6,383 nt of DNA from CAZOIA01 sp964579675 (GTDB taxonomy: Bacteria > Planctomycetota > Phycisphaerae > UBA1845 > PWPN01): NCBI GenBank assembly GCA_964579675.1, contig CAZOIA010000272.1:1-6383 (forward strand), given 5' to 3'. A model generated the notes under the pieces. The model was not told where the DNA came from, searched no databases, and saw nothing but the letters and a program-made list of their open reading frames with translations. Positions 1 to 6,332 of the stretch are shown one piece after another (the stretch's first letter is position 1; each line of letters starts with the position of its first letter). The position numbers were made by a program, and so were the translations under genes.

Positions 1-37
1 TACTCCCCTCCCTGACGGTCGGGGTTCGGAAAAGCGA

Positions 38-88
38 GGTGCCGTCCCCTTCTCTGCCCGAAGGTCCCCGCCGGAACTGTCACGCACC
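38..88 (+). repeat. 51-bp dispersed repeat, left copy (REP/MITE-like)
   Basis: These 51 bases recur in inverted orientation at 6333-6383 with one mismatch (T at 55, against C in the other copy when read in this orientation). The ends of the unit are imperfectly complementary: GGTGC-C-GT at 38-45 can pair with ACGCACC at 82-88 if C43 is bulged. The blocks GTCCCC (44-49) and GGTCCCC (63-69) are internal repeats. Just outside, 10-24 can fold as CCCTG/CGGGG with a 5-base loop and may belong to a longer unit. Such structured intergenic repeats are typical of REP or MITE families mobilised in trans, for example by RAYT/IS200-type enzymes. No such enzyme is present here, so that link is inference. 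The repeat itself is directly seen. Confidence 0.85.
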
Positions 89-133
89 TCGTCAGCTTGC
101 AGCGTGAGGCGATTTGCCGAAACGTGCAGGAAG

Positions 134-154
134 GCGGAATGTCCCCTTTCTTGG
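134..154 (+). repeat. Degenerate relative of the 51-bp repeat
   Basis: The stretch GTCCCCTTTCT at 141-151, followed shortly by GGCCCG, resembles GTCCCCTTCT at 44-53 followed by GCCCG in the 51-bp repeat. Both are in the same orientation and lie about 97 bases apart. It sits between the repeat and the stop codon of the glycosidase gene. The similarity is only about 20 bases, so it could be a second repeat type sharing a GGGGAC core, or chance. No T-tract terminator is visible between 89 and 180. Confidence 0.35.
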
Positions 155-180
155 CCCGCACCTGCCGCCGCTGATAGGGG

Positions 181-1758
181 CTACCGCACCTCCACGATCG
201 GTCCCCAGGCGTCGGCGTAGTACGGCTTGCCGTCCCACGTGTACCAGCACTCGCCGTAGAAACGCACTTTCTTTCCGCGGAGTCCTGCCGGGAAAGCCAC
301 CTTGTACTGAGCGCTGATGCCCCGCCCGGGCTTGAGGACGGCCGCGGGCTTGTTGCGGAGCGCCTCGAACCGGATCTTCTTACCCTCCTTCCCGCGCCCA
401 TAGATGCCGAGCCGCACCTCGGACATCTCCACTTTCTCCAGGTTTCTGAACGTTATCGAAGCGGAGTACTCGCGGTCCGCCGTGACGGTGCCCTTCGACC
501 CCACCCGCGCGAGCGTTGCCGCGAACCGGTACCGGGGGATGTAAGGCGGGCAGCTCTCGAGGAGATCACCCTTGGGCTTCCCCTCGACATCGACGATGCC
601 CCAAGGCCTGAAGAACGGGCCCAGCTCGTTTTCCCGTTTCGGATAGCCGTCCACGAGGTAGTGCGTAACGTTCCCATCCTTGTCCCGCTGGGGGACTGCC
701 CGGCGTCGCCAGCCCCGGCCCTCAATCAGATCGCAAAACGTGAAATACCTGGCCCCCAGCACCCATTTGGGATCGTATTCGCCCGGGCGGGGCGTAGTCA
801 GGTTCATCCAGCCTACCTGGATCGTCTGGCGGTAGTGGTCTGCCTCCTCTTTGGTGTAGGGCCGATTCTTCTCGAGGTTGCCGTCGAGCGATTTCGGCAG
901 CGGGAAGCACGACCAGCCCTCGCCGAGAAAGATCTTCTTGTGCCCGTCCCTGTGCTTCTCCATCGTCCGATGCGTTTCCATGATCTGTTTCATGGAGACG
1001 TGCGTCTTGGCGTCGCCGTAGGCGTGGATGTCCATCACGTCGAAGTGCCCCTTTGCCCCCGCAGCGTAGAGTGCTCCGACGTGCCCTTCGTCCCCCACCA
1101 CGAGGGCACCGATGACGACCTGGTTGTCGCGATGATCGGCCTTGACCGCGCTGTAAACGTGCTTGGCTGCGTCCATGTACCAGGTGTACCAGTTCGGGTA
1201 CTCCGGCTTGTAGACCGGGTTGTCGGTGCAGCTCTTCAGGCTGGGCTCGTTGCCGGGGGCCCGGAAGTACCGGGCGCCGTAATTCTCGCGGGCGTGCCTG
1301 GCGGCGGCGGTGACGAACCGTTCGACGAGACGCCAGTAGCGGGCCATCGCCTCGGGGTCCTTGGCCACCTTCTTCTTCTCCAGGTCGGCCGCCCATCCAG
1401 GCGGCCCGAGACCGAAGCTCACCATCTTGTGCAGGTCGGGGATCTTGAGGAAGGGATCGTCACTGCGGTCGGGCCAGACGTACTTCGACGCCCCTTTGCC
1501 GGGGTCGGTCGGCTCGCACTCGGCCCAATCGTATCGGAGCCCGGTGAGATTGGCCCCGGTTCTGGCGTACAGCTCGGCCAGCACCGCCCGCGGGGCGCCG
1601 ATGTTATCCGCGTCCGGGTTCTTCTCGATATCGCTGACCGGCACCGTCATCCCGAACAGCATGCCCTTGGGCACCTCCGCCCGCTGGGCGTAGCCGGCTC
1701 GGGAAACCGACATCACCAAAGTGACCAGCGCCGTCGAAACAACCGCGGATCGAGTCAT
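181..1758 (-). CDS. Secreted glycoside hydrolase-like protein (clan GH-A type TIM barrel)
   Basis: The product is about 525 residues and probably hydrolyses a glycan outside the cytoplasm; the substrate cannot be told from sequence. Residues 1-24 look like a Sec signal peptide: a basic start (MTR), a hydrophobic stretch and likely cleavage after AGYA. A barrel-like region follows at about 33-410. It has GNEP (169-172) with E171 as candidate acid/base, a DIHAY strand (243-247), and FLGEGW (277-282) with E280 as candidate nucleophile. This N-E plus later-E layout is that of clan GH-A (GH5/GH39-like). Residues about 420-525 are beta-rich and Ig-like, perhaps a binding or packing domain. I chose the ATG at 1758 because an AAGGGAG ribosome site lies 9 bases upstream and the signal peptide begins there. 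An ATG at 1848 is in frame but would bury the signal peptide and translate through two palindromes. The stop is TAG at 181-183. I cannot assign a CAZy family. Confidence 0.82.
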   Translation of the reverse strand: MTRSAVVSTALVTLVMSVSRAGYAQRAEVPKGMLFGMTVPVSDIEKNPDADNIGAPRAVLAELYARTGANLTGLRYDWAECEPTDPGKGASKYVWPDRSDDPFLKIPDLHKMVSFGLGPPGWAADLEKKKVAKDPEAMARYWRLVERFVTAAARHARENYGARYFRAPGNEPSLKSCTDNPVYKPEYPNWYTWYMDAAKHVYSAVKADHRDNQVVIGALVVGDEGHVGALYAAGAKGHFDVMDIHAYGDAKTHVSMKQIMETHRTMEKHRDGHKKIFLGEGWSCFPLPKSLDGNLEKNRPYTKEEADHYRQTIQVGWMNLTTPRPGEYDPKWVLGARYFTFCDLIEGRGWRRRAVPQRDKDGNVTHYLVDGYPKRENELGPFFRPWGIVDVEGKPKGDLLESCPPYIPRYRFAATLARVGSKGTVTADREYSASITFRNLEKVEMSEVRLGIYGRGKEGKKIRFEALRNKPAAVLKPGRGISAQYKVAFPAGLRGKKVRFYGECWYTWDGKPYYADAWGPIVEVR

Positions 1759-1800
1759 GGTTTGCTGCTCCCTTGGATCACGACCAGGACTGACGTATCC

Positions 1801-1818
1801 GGCACCACGCGTGGTGCC
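1801..1818. promoter_or_regulatory. Perfect 18-bp palindrome upstream of the glycosidase gene
   Basis: GGCACCACGCGTGGTGCC is a perfect 18-base palindrome centred 52 bases upstream of the glycosidase ATG at 1758. It directly abuts a second perfect palindrome (1819-1834). It could be an operator for a dimeric repressor or a stem-loop in the 5' leader. No T tract follows on either strand, so a simple intrinsic terminator is unlikely. The symmetry is directly seen; the role is inferred. Confidence 0.5.
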
Positions 1819-1834
1819 ATCGGCCGCGGCCGAT
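1819..1834. promoter_or_regulatory. Perfect 16-bp palindrome abutting the first
   Basis: ATCGGCCGCGGCCGAT is a perfect 16-base palindrome starting at the base after the 18-bp palindrome ends. Together they give 34 bases of uninterrupted symmetry units. A short ATCGCC direct repeat (1833-1838 and 1842-1847) follows. The most natural target is the glycosidase gene. The two sites could bind two dimers side by side, or fold as two consecutive hairpins in RNA. The function is unknown. Confidence 0.45.
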
Positions 1835-1875
1835 CGCCCAATCGCCATCCGCGACCAAATATGGACAAGGAACTA

Positions 1876-1889
1876 CGGGCTGAGGCCCG
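1876..1889 (-). other. Short stem-loop in the gap between phosphohydrolase and glycosidase
   Basis: CGGGC (1876-1880) and GCCCG (1885-1889) form a 5-bp stem with a 4-base loop. On the minus strand the sequence after it is TAGTTCCTTG, a weak and broken T-rich stretch. It may be a second element helping to end the phosphohydrolase transcript. The short stem makes this tentative. Confidence 0.25.
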
Positions 1890-1908
1890 AAGCTCATGTG
1901 CGCCCTCC

Positions 1909-1931
1909 GGACCCCACCCAAGTGGGGGGTC
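1909..1931 (-). terminator. GC-rich stem-loop after the phosphohydrolase stop
   Basis: CCCCAC (1912-1917) pairs with GTGGGG (1922-1927) around a CCAA loop. GAC/GTC can extend the stem if two G residues are bulged. It lies about 25-45 bases after the phosphohydrolase stop codon in the direction of transcription, the right place for a terminator or an mRNA 3'-end stabiliser. No U run follows, so it is not a textbook intrinsic terminator. Confidence 0.4.
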
Positions 1932-1954
1932 GCCGTTTCCTGGTGCACAGACCT

Positions 1955-3688
1955 CTATTCGAGGTAGCCCAGGTCGGCAAGCCGGCGGGTGAGGGCTTCC
2001 TTCTCTTCTTCGGTGTAGACTTCCTCGTGTTCGACCCGCTCGGCCTCCTCCGGCGGTTCGTATTCGACCGCGGGCTCGGTGTCGAACAGGTTGACGAGAA
2101 CCTGACCCTCCATGTCGGCCGGAACCCGCAGTCCCAGGGCCGCCAGCAAGGTAGGCGCGATGTCGGCAATCTCAGCCTGGATCGCCTCGCCTTGCCGGAC
2201 GTATGGGCCGTTGGCCACCAGAATGCCCTCCACCCGGTGCGTGCCCTCCATCCGGCGGGAGGAGGACCACCGCACGGGCTGGGAGCCCCGGATCTTCCGC
2301 ACCACCGCCAGGCCCGGGTGCGGTACCAGGAGCAGGTCCGGCAACCACGGCTGCTCATCGCGGTTACAGTTGTAGAGCTCCTCCGTCCGGTGCACCTCGG
2401 GGAAGACCTGAATCGTCTCACCGTCGGGGCGGGTACAGGCAACCGAGAGGAACCGTTTGCGGAGGTCCTCGCGAACCGGCTCGTACTCCTCTCGCTCGAC
2501 TACGCCGTCGGGCTGCCGGCCCTTGAGGCTCACGTAGAGGAACCCGTACATCCCGGCGTGCATGACGCATGCCCGGGTCTGCGACCAGTCGATGATCAAG
2601 TCGTGCTCGATGCCGACGTTGGCGTCGAATCTCTTGGCCGTCTTGCCCAGCATCCGCTCGACGATGGTCTGAGTCCGGCGCCGGGCCTGTGCGACTCTGC
2701 TCTTAATCTTGAGGTAGCCCCACTGCTGGAGCAGTGAGTTGGGCTGGGCCTTGCCGTCCAGGCTGCCGTGGCCATGGTCGGACATGATGAGGATCAGAGC
2801 CTGCTTCTGACGGGCATACTCAGTCAGGTCGGCCAGGGTCCTGTCCAGGGCGGTGAAGCAGTTGGCGGCCATCGCCGCCCGTTGCGGATATCGCGATGCG
2901 GTCTTCGGGTCGAGGTACTTCCATGCCTTGTGCTGGAGATTGTCCACCAGCTTGAACAACACCATCATCACGTCCCACCCGAAGCGCTCGCCGCAATGGG
3001 TGGTCAGCTCGTAACCCTGCTGGAAGCTCTCTTCTATATAGCGGAGGTTCCGCTGGAGCAGCCCGTTGCCGCCGAAGGCCTTTCGTTGCCAGTCGTTGCG
3101 GTAGCTGTAGCCGGGCCACCGACGCAGAATTTCCGCCTTGAGGTCGGGGGGATGGGTGAAGTCCACCTCGATGCTCGGAGTCTCGAACCCGGAGATCATG
3201 AAGCCGTTGACCTTCCGGGGCGGATAGGTCATCGGGAGGTTGATCGACCCGACCCGGCACCCTTTCTCGCTGAGGATTTCCCAGATGGTCTTCTCGCGAA
3301 TCTCGTAGGTGCTGTTGAACGAAAGCGTGTTGGTTCGGACGTCATACTTTTCAAAATCGACGATCCCATGCCGCCCCGGCCCCTTGCCGGTCATGAAGGT
3401 CGTCCAGGCGGCGGGGGTAATGGGCGGCCGGGTCGAATAGAGGGTACCGGCGGTGCCGGTCTCAATCAGATGGGCAAGGTGGGGCATTCGCCCGGCAGCC
3501 ATCAGGGGGTTGAGCACGTCGAACGTCGCGCCGTCCAGGCCGACGATCAGCACGCGCCTGGCCAGCGCCGAGAGCTCGCGCTTCGGCCCTCCCGCAGCCG
3601 GTGCCGGGGAAGGATGCAACCCGGGCGTCGGGGCAGGCGGTGACGGGGAAGTCGGGGAGGTCCGGTTCTGATTGGTGATGGTATCCAT
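1955..3688 (-). CDS. AlkP-superfamily phosphohydrolase (type I phosphodiesterase/nucleotide pyrophosphatase-like, COG3379 type)
   Basis: This is a 577-residue metal-dependent hydrolase of phosphomono- or phosphodiesters; the substrate is unknown. The two-metal site is visible: D52 in VGLDGATFD (49-57), a TPAAWTTFMTG block (91-101) whose T91 aligns with the NPP nucleophile, D249 and H253 in LVDNLQHKAW, DHGHG (304-308), and H484 in EGTHRVEG. The block IADIAPTLLAALGL (507-520) is typical of the family's C-terminal part. The last residues, EEEKEALTRRLADLGYLE, match a tail often seen in COG3379 proteins. Residues 1-40 are Pro/Ser-rich with no signal peptide or membrane segment, so the protein is probably cytoplasmic. 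The ATG at 3688 has only a weak ribosome site (GCGAG close to the ATG), but no other ATG precedes the domain at about residue 44. The stop is TAG at 1955-1957. Gaps of 180 and 196 bases on either side suggest its own transcription unit. Confidence 0.9.
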   Translation of the reverse strand: MDTITNQNRTSPTSPSPPAPTPGLHPSPAPAAGGPKRELSALARRVLIVGLDGATFDVLNPLMAAGRMPHLAHLIETGTAGTLYSTRPPITPAAWTTFMTGKGPGRHGIVDFEKYDVRTNTLSFNSTYEIREKTIWEILSEKGCRVGSINLPMTYPPRKVNGFMISGFETPSIEVDFTHPPDLKAEILRRWPGYSYRNDWQRKAFGGNGLLQRNLRYIEESFQQGYELTTHCGERFGWDVMMVLFKLVDNLQHKAWKYLDPKTASRYPQRAAMAANCFTALDRTLADLTEYARQKQALILIMSDHGHGSLDGKAQPNSLLQQWGYLKIKSRVAQARRRTQTIVERMLGKTAKRFDANVGIEHDLIIDWSQTRACVMHAGMYGFLYVSLKGRQPDGVVEREEYEPVREDLRKRFLSVACTRPDGETIQVFPEVHRTEELYNCNRDEQPWLPDLLLVPHPGLAVVRKIRGSQPVRWSSSRRMEGTHRVEGILVANGPYVRQGEAIQAEIADIAPTLLAALGLRVPADMEGQVLVNLFDTEPAVEYEPPEEAERVEHEEVYTEEEKEALTRRLADLGYLE

Positions 3689-3714
3689 GGCTCGCTACCC
3701 GGGTGGTTTGTATC

Positions 3715-3728
3715 TTGCGTCGCCGCAA
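3715..3728 (-). other. Small stem-loop in the phosphohydrolase leader
   Basis: TTGCG (3715-3719) and CGCAA (3724-3728) form a 5-bp stem with a 4-base loop, 26 bases upstream of the phosphohydrolase ATG. Another 8-base palindrome, ACCCGGGT, lies at 3697-3704 over the expected ribosome-binding region. Both could affect translation initiation. They are short and may be chance. Confidence 0.25.
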
Positions 3729-3760
3729 ATCAGGTGAACCAAATCACAGGGCGCCCGGTG
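3726..3760. promoter_or_regulatory. Candidate operator: 7-bp direct repeats plus near-palindrome
   Basis: CAAATCA occurs at 3726-3732 and again at 3740-3746, a 14-base period, in a GC-rich setting where such AT-rich heptamers are uncommon. Overlapping the second copy, 3745-3760 (CAC-A-GGGCGCCC-G-GTG) is a 16-base palindrome with one mismatched pair. The group lies 38-72 bases upstream of the phosphohydrolase start, a plausible place for regulator binding. I see no convincing -35/-10 pair beside it. Confidence 0.35.
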
Positions 3761-3868
3761 AGGGATGGCAGCTTGCCCTTCTCGACCATTGTCGGCCGCC
3801 GGGGGTCTGGCCGCCGCGCCCTGCCACGCCAACACTACAGTTTCGCCATAATCCGGCCCGAGTCAATA

Positions 3869-4855
3869 TCACCATGCGGGCAGTTCGCCGAAAATTTCTT
3901 CTACCACGTCCTTGAGCGTGACCATCCCCACGAATCCGTGGCGGGGGTCGGTCACGATGGCCATCGTTGCCTGGGCCCGTTGGAGGTGGACCAGGGCCGA
4001 GGCCGCCGAATCGTCGGCCCGGATCGTGACGGGCTTCTGCATCCACGATTCGATGCCCGAGCCGCTCTCATCTGCAAGAATGTCGTGGACGTTCACAATA
4101 CCGGCAACCGCTTTGCGGTCGCGGGCAATGACCGGCATGCGGGAGTAGTTGTGCCCCCGGACGATCTGCTCGAACAGTGGACGGCCGGCGTCGATCGGAA
4201 CAGTGGCCACGTTCCGGCGCGGGATCATAATGGAACCGACCCGCACGCTGGAGAGGTTCATTACGCGTTCGACAATCCTGGCCTGTTCCTCGGTGAGAGC
4301 GCCCCCGGCCGCTCCTTCGCGGAGGAGACCGATGACCTCGGCCCGGGGCTCGCCCCAGTCGTCGCGTGCGTCGTGGCCGCCGAGCCGGGCCCCAACCCGG
4401 GTCATACCGTGCAGCAGCCGGAGGATACCCGTCGCCCGGAAGAACGCGACGCTTGCCCTGAGCAGCGGTGCGGACCTGGACATCAGCCGGTCCGCCTCGA
4501 TCTGGAACCAGTTCTTGGGCACCACGTCGCCGATCACGAAGATGATGGGGGACAAGATGGCGGCGGTGTAGAACTCCACCCGGGTGGGTTGGATTCCGAA
4601 CGTGTGGGCGAGCAGGGCTGCGGTGGCGACAGTCAACAGATAGTTTGCCAGATTCGTGCCGAGCAGGATACCCAGCACGGTTTCCCGCTGGCGCTGCGCC
4701 AGCCTGAGAAGTGATCGGGCCTCGCGGGCGCCCTCTCGCTCCGCCCGCAGGCGGAGGCGGACGCGATTCAGGCAATACAGGCCCATTTCCGAGCCGCTGT
4801 AGAAGCCGCTGGCAATGGTGAGGAAGATCGCCGCCGCTAGCCAGAACGCCGCCAT
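3869..4855 (-). CDS. DUF21/CNNM plus CBS-pair membrane protein, short CorC-like form
   Basis: This 328-residue inner-membrane protein is of the CNNM/CorC (HlyC/CorC, 'hemolysin') family, linked to Mg2+/Co2+ transport. The DUF21 membrane domain spans about 1-190, with SGSEMG (20-25) after the first segment, GTNLAN (66-71) and IGDVVPK (108-114). Two CBS motifs follow, from VGSIMIPRRNV (206-216) and ending in GFVGMVTLKDVVEEIFGEL. The protein stops right there and lacks the CorC_HlyC domain of its neighbour. The acidic residue of the family's GE-hPK motif is Asp here (D109), where the partner has Glu. The upstream gene's TGA overlaps this ATG by one base (TGATG), and GGAGG lies 7 bases before it. 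A GTG one codon earlier (4858) is possible but is too close to the ribosome site. Translational coupling to the upstream paralogue is likely. Confidence 0.88.
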   Translation of the reverse strand: MAAFWLAAAIFLTIASGFYSGSEMGLYCLNRVRLRLRAEREGAREARSLLRLAQRQRETVLGILLGTNLANYLLTVATAALLAHTFGIQPTRVEFYTAAILSPIIFVIGDVVPKNWFQIEADRLMSRSAPLLRASVAFFRATGILRLLHGMTRVGARLGGHDARDDWGEPRAEVIGLLREGAAGGALTEEQARIVERVMNLSSVRVGSIMIPRRNVATVPIDAGRPLFEQIVRGHNYSRMPVIARDRKAVAGIVNVHDILADESGSGIESWMQKPVTIRADDSAASALVHLQRAQATMAIVTDPRHGFVGMVTLKDVVEEIFGELPAW

Positions 4856-6189
4856 CACGCCTCCTCCCCCGGGCCGCCAGCCGATGCGGACGCCTTATCG
4901 TCCCCGGACGCCTCGTTGCCCGCAGGCGCCGTTTCAGCGTCGGGCAGGTGGTCACCGTTGGCGAGTTCCACAAGAATCCATTCGATCCGCCGGCCGCGAA
5001 GCGACTCGACCGTCAGCAGCAGGTTTCCCATCCGGACCCGATCGCCCACCGCGGGAATTCGCCCCAGACGGGCGAGCATTAAGCCGGCCAGGGTGGTTGC
5101 GCCCTCGTCGCGCCCGCGGACCTGGAACTGCTCGGACCAGTCCCGGATGCTAACGCCGCCGGACACGCGGTACCGACGGTCGGCCAGCTTTCCCCACGAC
5201 GCCTGGTCACTGGGCTCTCCCGGCAACGTAAGTTCTCCGACGATCTGCTCGGCAACGTCCTCCACCGTCACCAGACCGACCACGCCCCCGTACTCGTCCA
5301 CGACCGCCGCCAGTTGCGTCCCCGTCCGGCGGAACTCCGCCAGCAGTTGGGTGAGCGTCAGAAGCTCGGGAACGAAACGTATGGGACGCATCATCGAGCC
5401 CAGAGGACGGTCGGGGTCGAGGAACAGGTCCTTCGCGTAGACCAGCCCGGTGATGCGATCAATGCTTTCGTCGTAGACCGGCAACTTGGTCAACCGGCGT
5501 TCACGCATGATGCGCCGCAGTTCGTCCGGATCGTCGTGAACCTCGAAGGCGACAATGTCAACCCGCGGGACCATGATGTCGCGGACCCGGAGCTCGCCGA
5601 GTTGCACGATCTCGCCGAGCATGGCGTTCTCGTCGGCATCGATGATCCGATGCCGCCCGGACATCTCGATGAGTTCGCCGAGCTCCTCGACGGTGACGTA
5701 CTCGTCAGGCTGCCTGCTGCCCACGAGCAGGCGGGTCATCGGCTCGACCAGCAACGTGTTTAGCAGGAGGCTGAACGGCGTCAGCATCACCTGGAAAAGC
5801 CGAACCACCGGGGCCACCCGGGCGGCGACCCGCGTGCGGAGAACGATGGCAGTCCCCTTGGGCAGGATCTCCCCGAACAGGGTGACCAGAATCGGCGAAA
5901 TCAGCCCCAGTATCGGAGCCAGCGCCGACGCTTCGCCCGCCAGCGACCGAAACAGCGCCAGGCTGGCTGCGAAGATGAACATGTTGACCGTCACGTTGCC
6001 GATCATCAGCGTCAGCAGCAGCCGACGCGGATGCCGCATCAGGTCGGCGACCAGCCGGCAGGAGGCCCGCCTGTCGTGCCCGAAGCGACTCAGCTCATGC
6101 CGGGTCAACGCGAACAGGGCGGTTTCCGATCCGCTGAAGAAGGCGGAAAAACCGAGCAATACGACCAGCAGCACCAGTTGGAACGTCAT
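4855..6189 (-). CDS. CorC/CNNM-family protein (DUF21, CBS pair, CorC_HlyC)
   Basis: This 444-residue inner-membrane protein is a full-length bacterial CorC/CNNM-type protein, implicated in Mg2+/Co2+ efflux or its regulation. The DUF21 membrane domain is at about 1-185, with SGSETALFAL (19-28), GNVTVN (64-69) and GEILPK (106-111). The cytosolic CBS pair runs from VRDIMVPRVDI (202-212) through TKLPVYD and DEYGGVVGLVTVED (298-311) to EQIVGEL (314-320). A CorC_HlyC domain follows at about 335-412, with RYRVSGGVSIRDW (339-351) and TTLAGLMLARLGRIP (365-379). The last 30 residues are a low-complexity acidic tail. The ATG at 6189 begins just before the first membrane helix, as expected. It has no Shine-Dalgarno match in its leader (GTGACCCGCA precedes it). 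The stop TGA at 4855-4857 overlaps the next gene. CNNM homologues are dimers, so a heterodimer with the next gene's product is conceivable but not shown. Confidence 0.93.
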   Translation of the reverse strand: MTFQLVLLVVLLGFSAFFSGSETALFALTRHELSRFGHDRRASCRLVADLMRHPRRLLLTLMIGNVTVNMFIFAASLALFRSLAGEASALAPILGLISPILVTLFGEILPKGTAIVLRTRVAARVAPVVRLFQVMLTPFSLLLNTLLVEPMTRLLVGSRQPDEYVTVEELGELIEMSGRHRIIDADENAMLGEIVQLGELRVRDIMVPRVDIVAFEVHDDPDELRRIMRERRLTKLPVYDESIDRITGLVYAKDLFLDPDRPLGSMMRPIRFVPELLTLTQLLAEFRRTGTQLAAVVDEYGGVVGLVTVEDVAEQIVGELTLPGEPSDQASWGKLADRRYRVSGGVSIRDWSEQFQVRGRDEGATTLAGLMLARLGRIPAVGDRVRMGNLLLTVESLRGRRIEWILVELANGDHLPDAETAPAGNEASGDDKASASAGGPGEEA

Positions 6190-6252
6190 TGCGGGTCACG
6201 CTGATTCGTCGGCTACGCCGGCCGCCGCGGAAAGACCGGCCTGTCGCGCCCG

Positions 6253-6280
6253 AGTGTATCGGATCGGGCGGACATCACAA
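6253..6280 (-). promoter_or_regulatory. Candidate sigma70-type promoter for the CBS-protein operon
   Basis: Read on the minus strand, TTGTGA (6275-6280) and TACACT (6253-6258) each match four of six bases of the -35 and -10 consensus, with a 16-base spacer. Transcription would start near 6246 and leave a leader of about 57 bases before the ATG at 6189. It is the best promoter-like pair in this gap. Such matches arise by chance, and sigma preferences in this lineage may differ. Confidence 0.4.
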
Positions 6281-6332
6281 GAACGCGGAATCCGGCGCCC
6301 CGGACCAGGTATGCGGAGGCTCCACCGCAGGG

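Noticed and set aside
1759..1848. N-terminal extension of the glycosidase to an ATG at 1848
   Set aside because: It would place 30 polar residues before the signal peptide and translate through two perfect palindromes. The ATG at 1758 has a good ribosome site.
661..1992. Long plus-strand open frame of 443 codons opposite the glycosidase gene
   Set aside because: It is antisense to a gene with a signal peptide and catalytic motifs. Its translation has no recognisable motif, and long antisense frames are expected in GC-rich codon-biased DNA.
1721..2737. Plus-strand open frame of 338 codons opposite the phosphohydrolase gene
   Set aside because: It runs across the intergenic gap and antisense to a strongly supported gene. 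No domain or ribosome site supports it.
2768..3643. Plus-strand open frame of 291 codons inside the phosphohydrolase gene
   Set aside because: It is a shadow of the real frame, with arbitrary Gly/Val/Leu-rich composition and no motif.
3793..3813. CGGCC/GGCCG hairpin as terminator of the CBS-protein operon
   Set aside because: The stem is only 5 bp with an 11-base loop, no T tract follows, and GGCC-rich pairings are frequent by chance here.
3861..3866. TTGACT on the minus strand as a -35 box for the phosphohydrolase gene
   Set aside because: No acceptable -10 hexamer lies 16-18 bases downstream, and it would leave a leader of about 140 bases.
3734..4714. Plus-strand open frame of 326 codons opposite the short CBS protein
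   Set aside because: It is antisense to a clear DUF21/CBS gene, and its composition (many Asp/Gly/His/Pro) looks like a codon-bias shadow.
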